Below, in pieces: positions 63,850 through 64,000 of a stretch of DNA of 64,000 bases. The DNA lies in contig JAYPEI010000001.1 of assembly GCA_038125665.1 (NCBI GenBank), forward strand, positions 315,283 to 379,282. Reading direction: 5' to 3'. This stretch comes from CAILUG01 sp038125665 (GTDB lineage: Bacteria > Pseudomonadota > Gammaproteobacteria > Pseudomonadales > Pseudohongiellaceae). A program made the translations under genes and the position numbers. The stretch's first letter is position 1. Every line of letters begins with the position of its first letter. The notes below the pieces were generated by a model. That model was not told the DNA's origin, searched no databases, and worked only from the letters and a program-made list of their open reading frames with translations.

Positions 63850-64000
63850 GTATAAAACTTAGTTATTGAAAAAACGCCTATTGTAACTTAGTAAATTACT
63901 TGCACACAGTGGAAATATTGAGCAACTACTCTGTTATAAGCAGATTCAACCCTAACAAAGTACAAGGTAATGAGAAAAAAATTCCAGTTGTCGCCTCCGT

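Noticed and set aside
1..64000. CRISPR arrays, tRNA or rRNA genes, insertion sequences, integrases
   Set aside because: No direct repeat array, cloverleaf, conserved rRNA segment, transposase or integrase motif was recognised in reading the window.

Overview
The window is a chromosomal segment of a heterotrophic, probably marine gammaproteobacterium. The evidence is the gene order rpsP-rimM-trmD-rplS beside ffh, with the YpjD-like and CNNM/CorB-like membrane genes diverging from ffh. There are also two TonB-dependent receptors, Tat-type and lipoprotein signal peptides, and low-to-moderate GC by eye. An OM182/Pseudohongiella-like or related oligotrophic lineage would fit, but that is only an inference from overall gene flavour. 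I recognised no tRNA, rRNA, CRISPR array, insertion sequence, integrase or phage gene. The segment looks like stable chromosome with metabolic accessory blocks.

Layout. 1-6115 is the translation/secretion core: rplS (cut by the window edge), trmD, rimM, rpsP and ffh on the minus strand, then a YpjD-like protein and a CNNM/CorB-like transporter on the plus strand. 6191-12962 holds a Nudix hydrolase, fdhD and the soluble NAD-dependent formate dehydrogenase fdsGBA, closed by a clear terminator. 13195-17395 (minus strand) carries a LysE-type exporter, a shikimate/quinate dehydrogenase, mobA, a pirin and two small DUF proteins. 17532-24398 (plus strand) carries an M16 lipoprotein peptidase, a short MetE-like zinc methyltransferase, a PQQ/haem c alcohol dehydrogenase and a NadR-like P-loop kinase whose best start codon may be AUU. 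24532-30900 has a large TonB-dependent receptor, a lipoprotein of unknown function and a second molybdopterin oxidoreductase.

30897-36457 contains two paralogous prolyl-4-hydroxylase-like oxygenases with Sel1-like N-termini, a small exported protein between them, and a TPP riboswitch controlling a TonB-dependent receptor that is therefore a predicted thiamine (or precursor) importer. 36556-42668 holds an aromatic/aspartate aminotransferase, a DUF2452 protein, a secreted esterase, purE-purK and a secreted propeller-like protein. 43003-47967 (minus strand) is a small catabolic block: TetR regulator, dienelactone hydrolase, D-2-hydroxyacid dehydrogenase, intradiol dioxygenase, then a glycosyltransferase-like gene and a Tat-exported DsrE-like protein. 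48372-53962 holds a DUF3604/PpiC pair, a GNAT, DUF2244, 3-mercaptopyruvate sulfurtransferase and a flavin-reductase-like protein. 54042-63849 holds an exported haem-c/propeller fusion, malate synthase G, SnoaL-like, VOC, a GalD/PrpF tautomerase, SRPBCC and a DUF5916 outer-membrane barrel protein.

How the parts fit. Molybdenum enzymes are a theme: formate dehydrogenase and a DMSO-reductase-family enzyme, with FdhD and MobA supplying the matured bis-MGD cofactor. Formate oxidation to NADH, a PQQ alcohol dehydrogenase, and fragments of aromatic-ring catabolism (intradiol dioxygenase, dienelactone hydrolase, GalD-like tautomerase) with malate synthase suggest use of dissolved organic compounds, including C1/C2 and aromatic products. 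The thiamine-regulated receptor suggests dependence on, or salvage of, external vitamin B1. I found no obviously new multi-gene system. The best leads are the twin Sel1-hydroxylases, the riboswitch-receptor unit, the candidate AUU start, and the haem-c/Vgb-propeller fusion.
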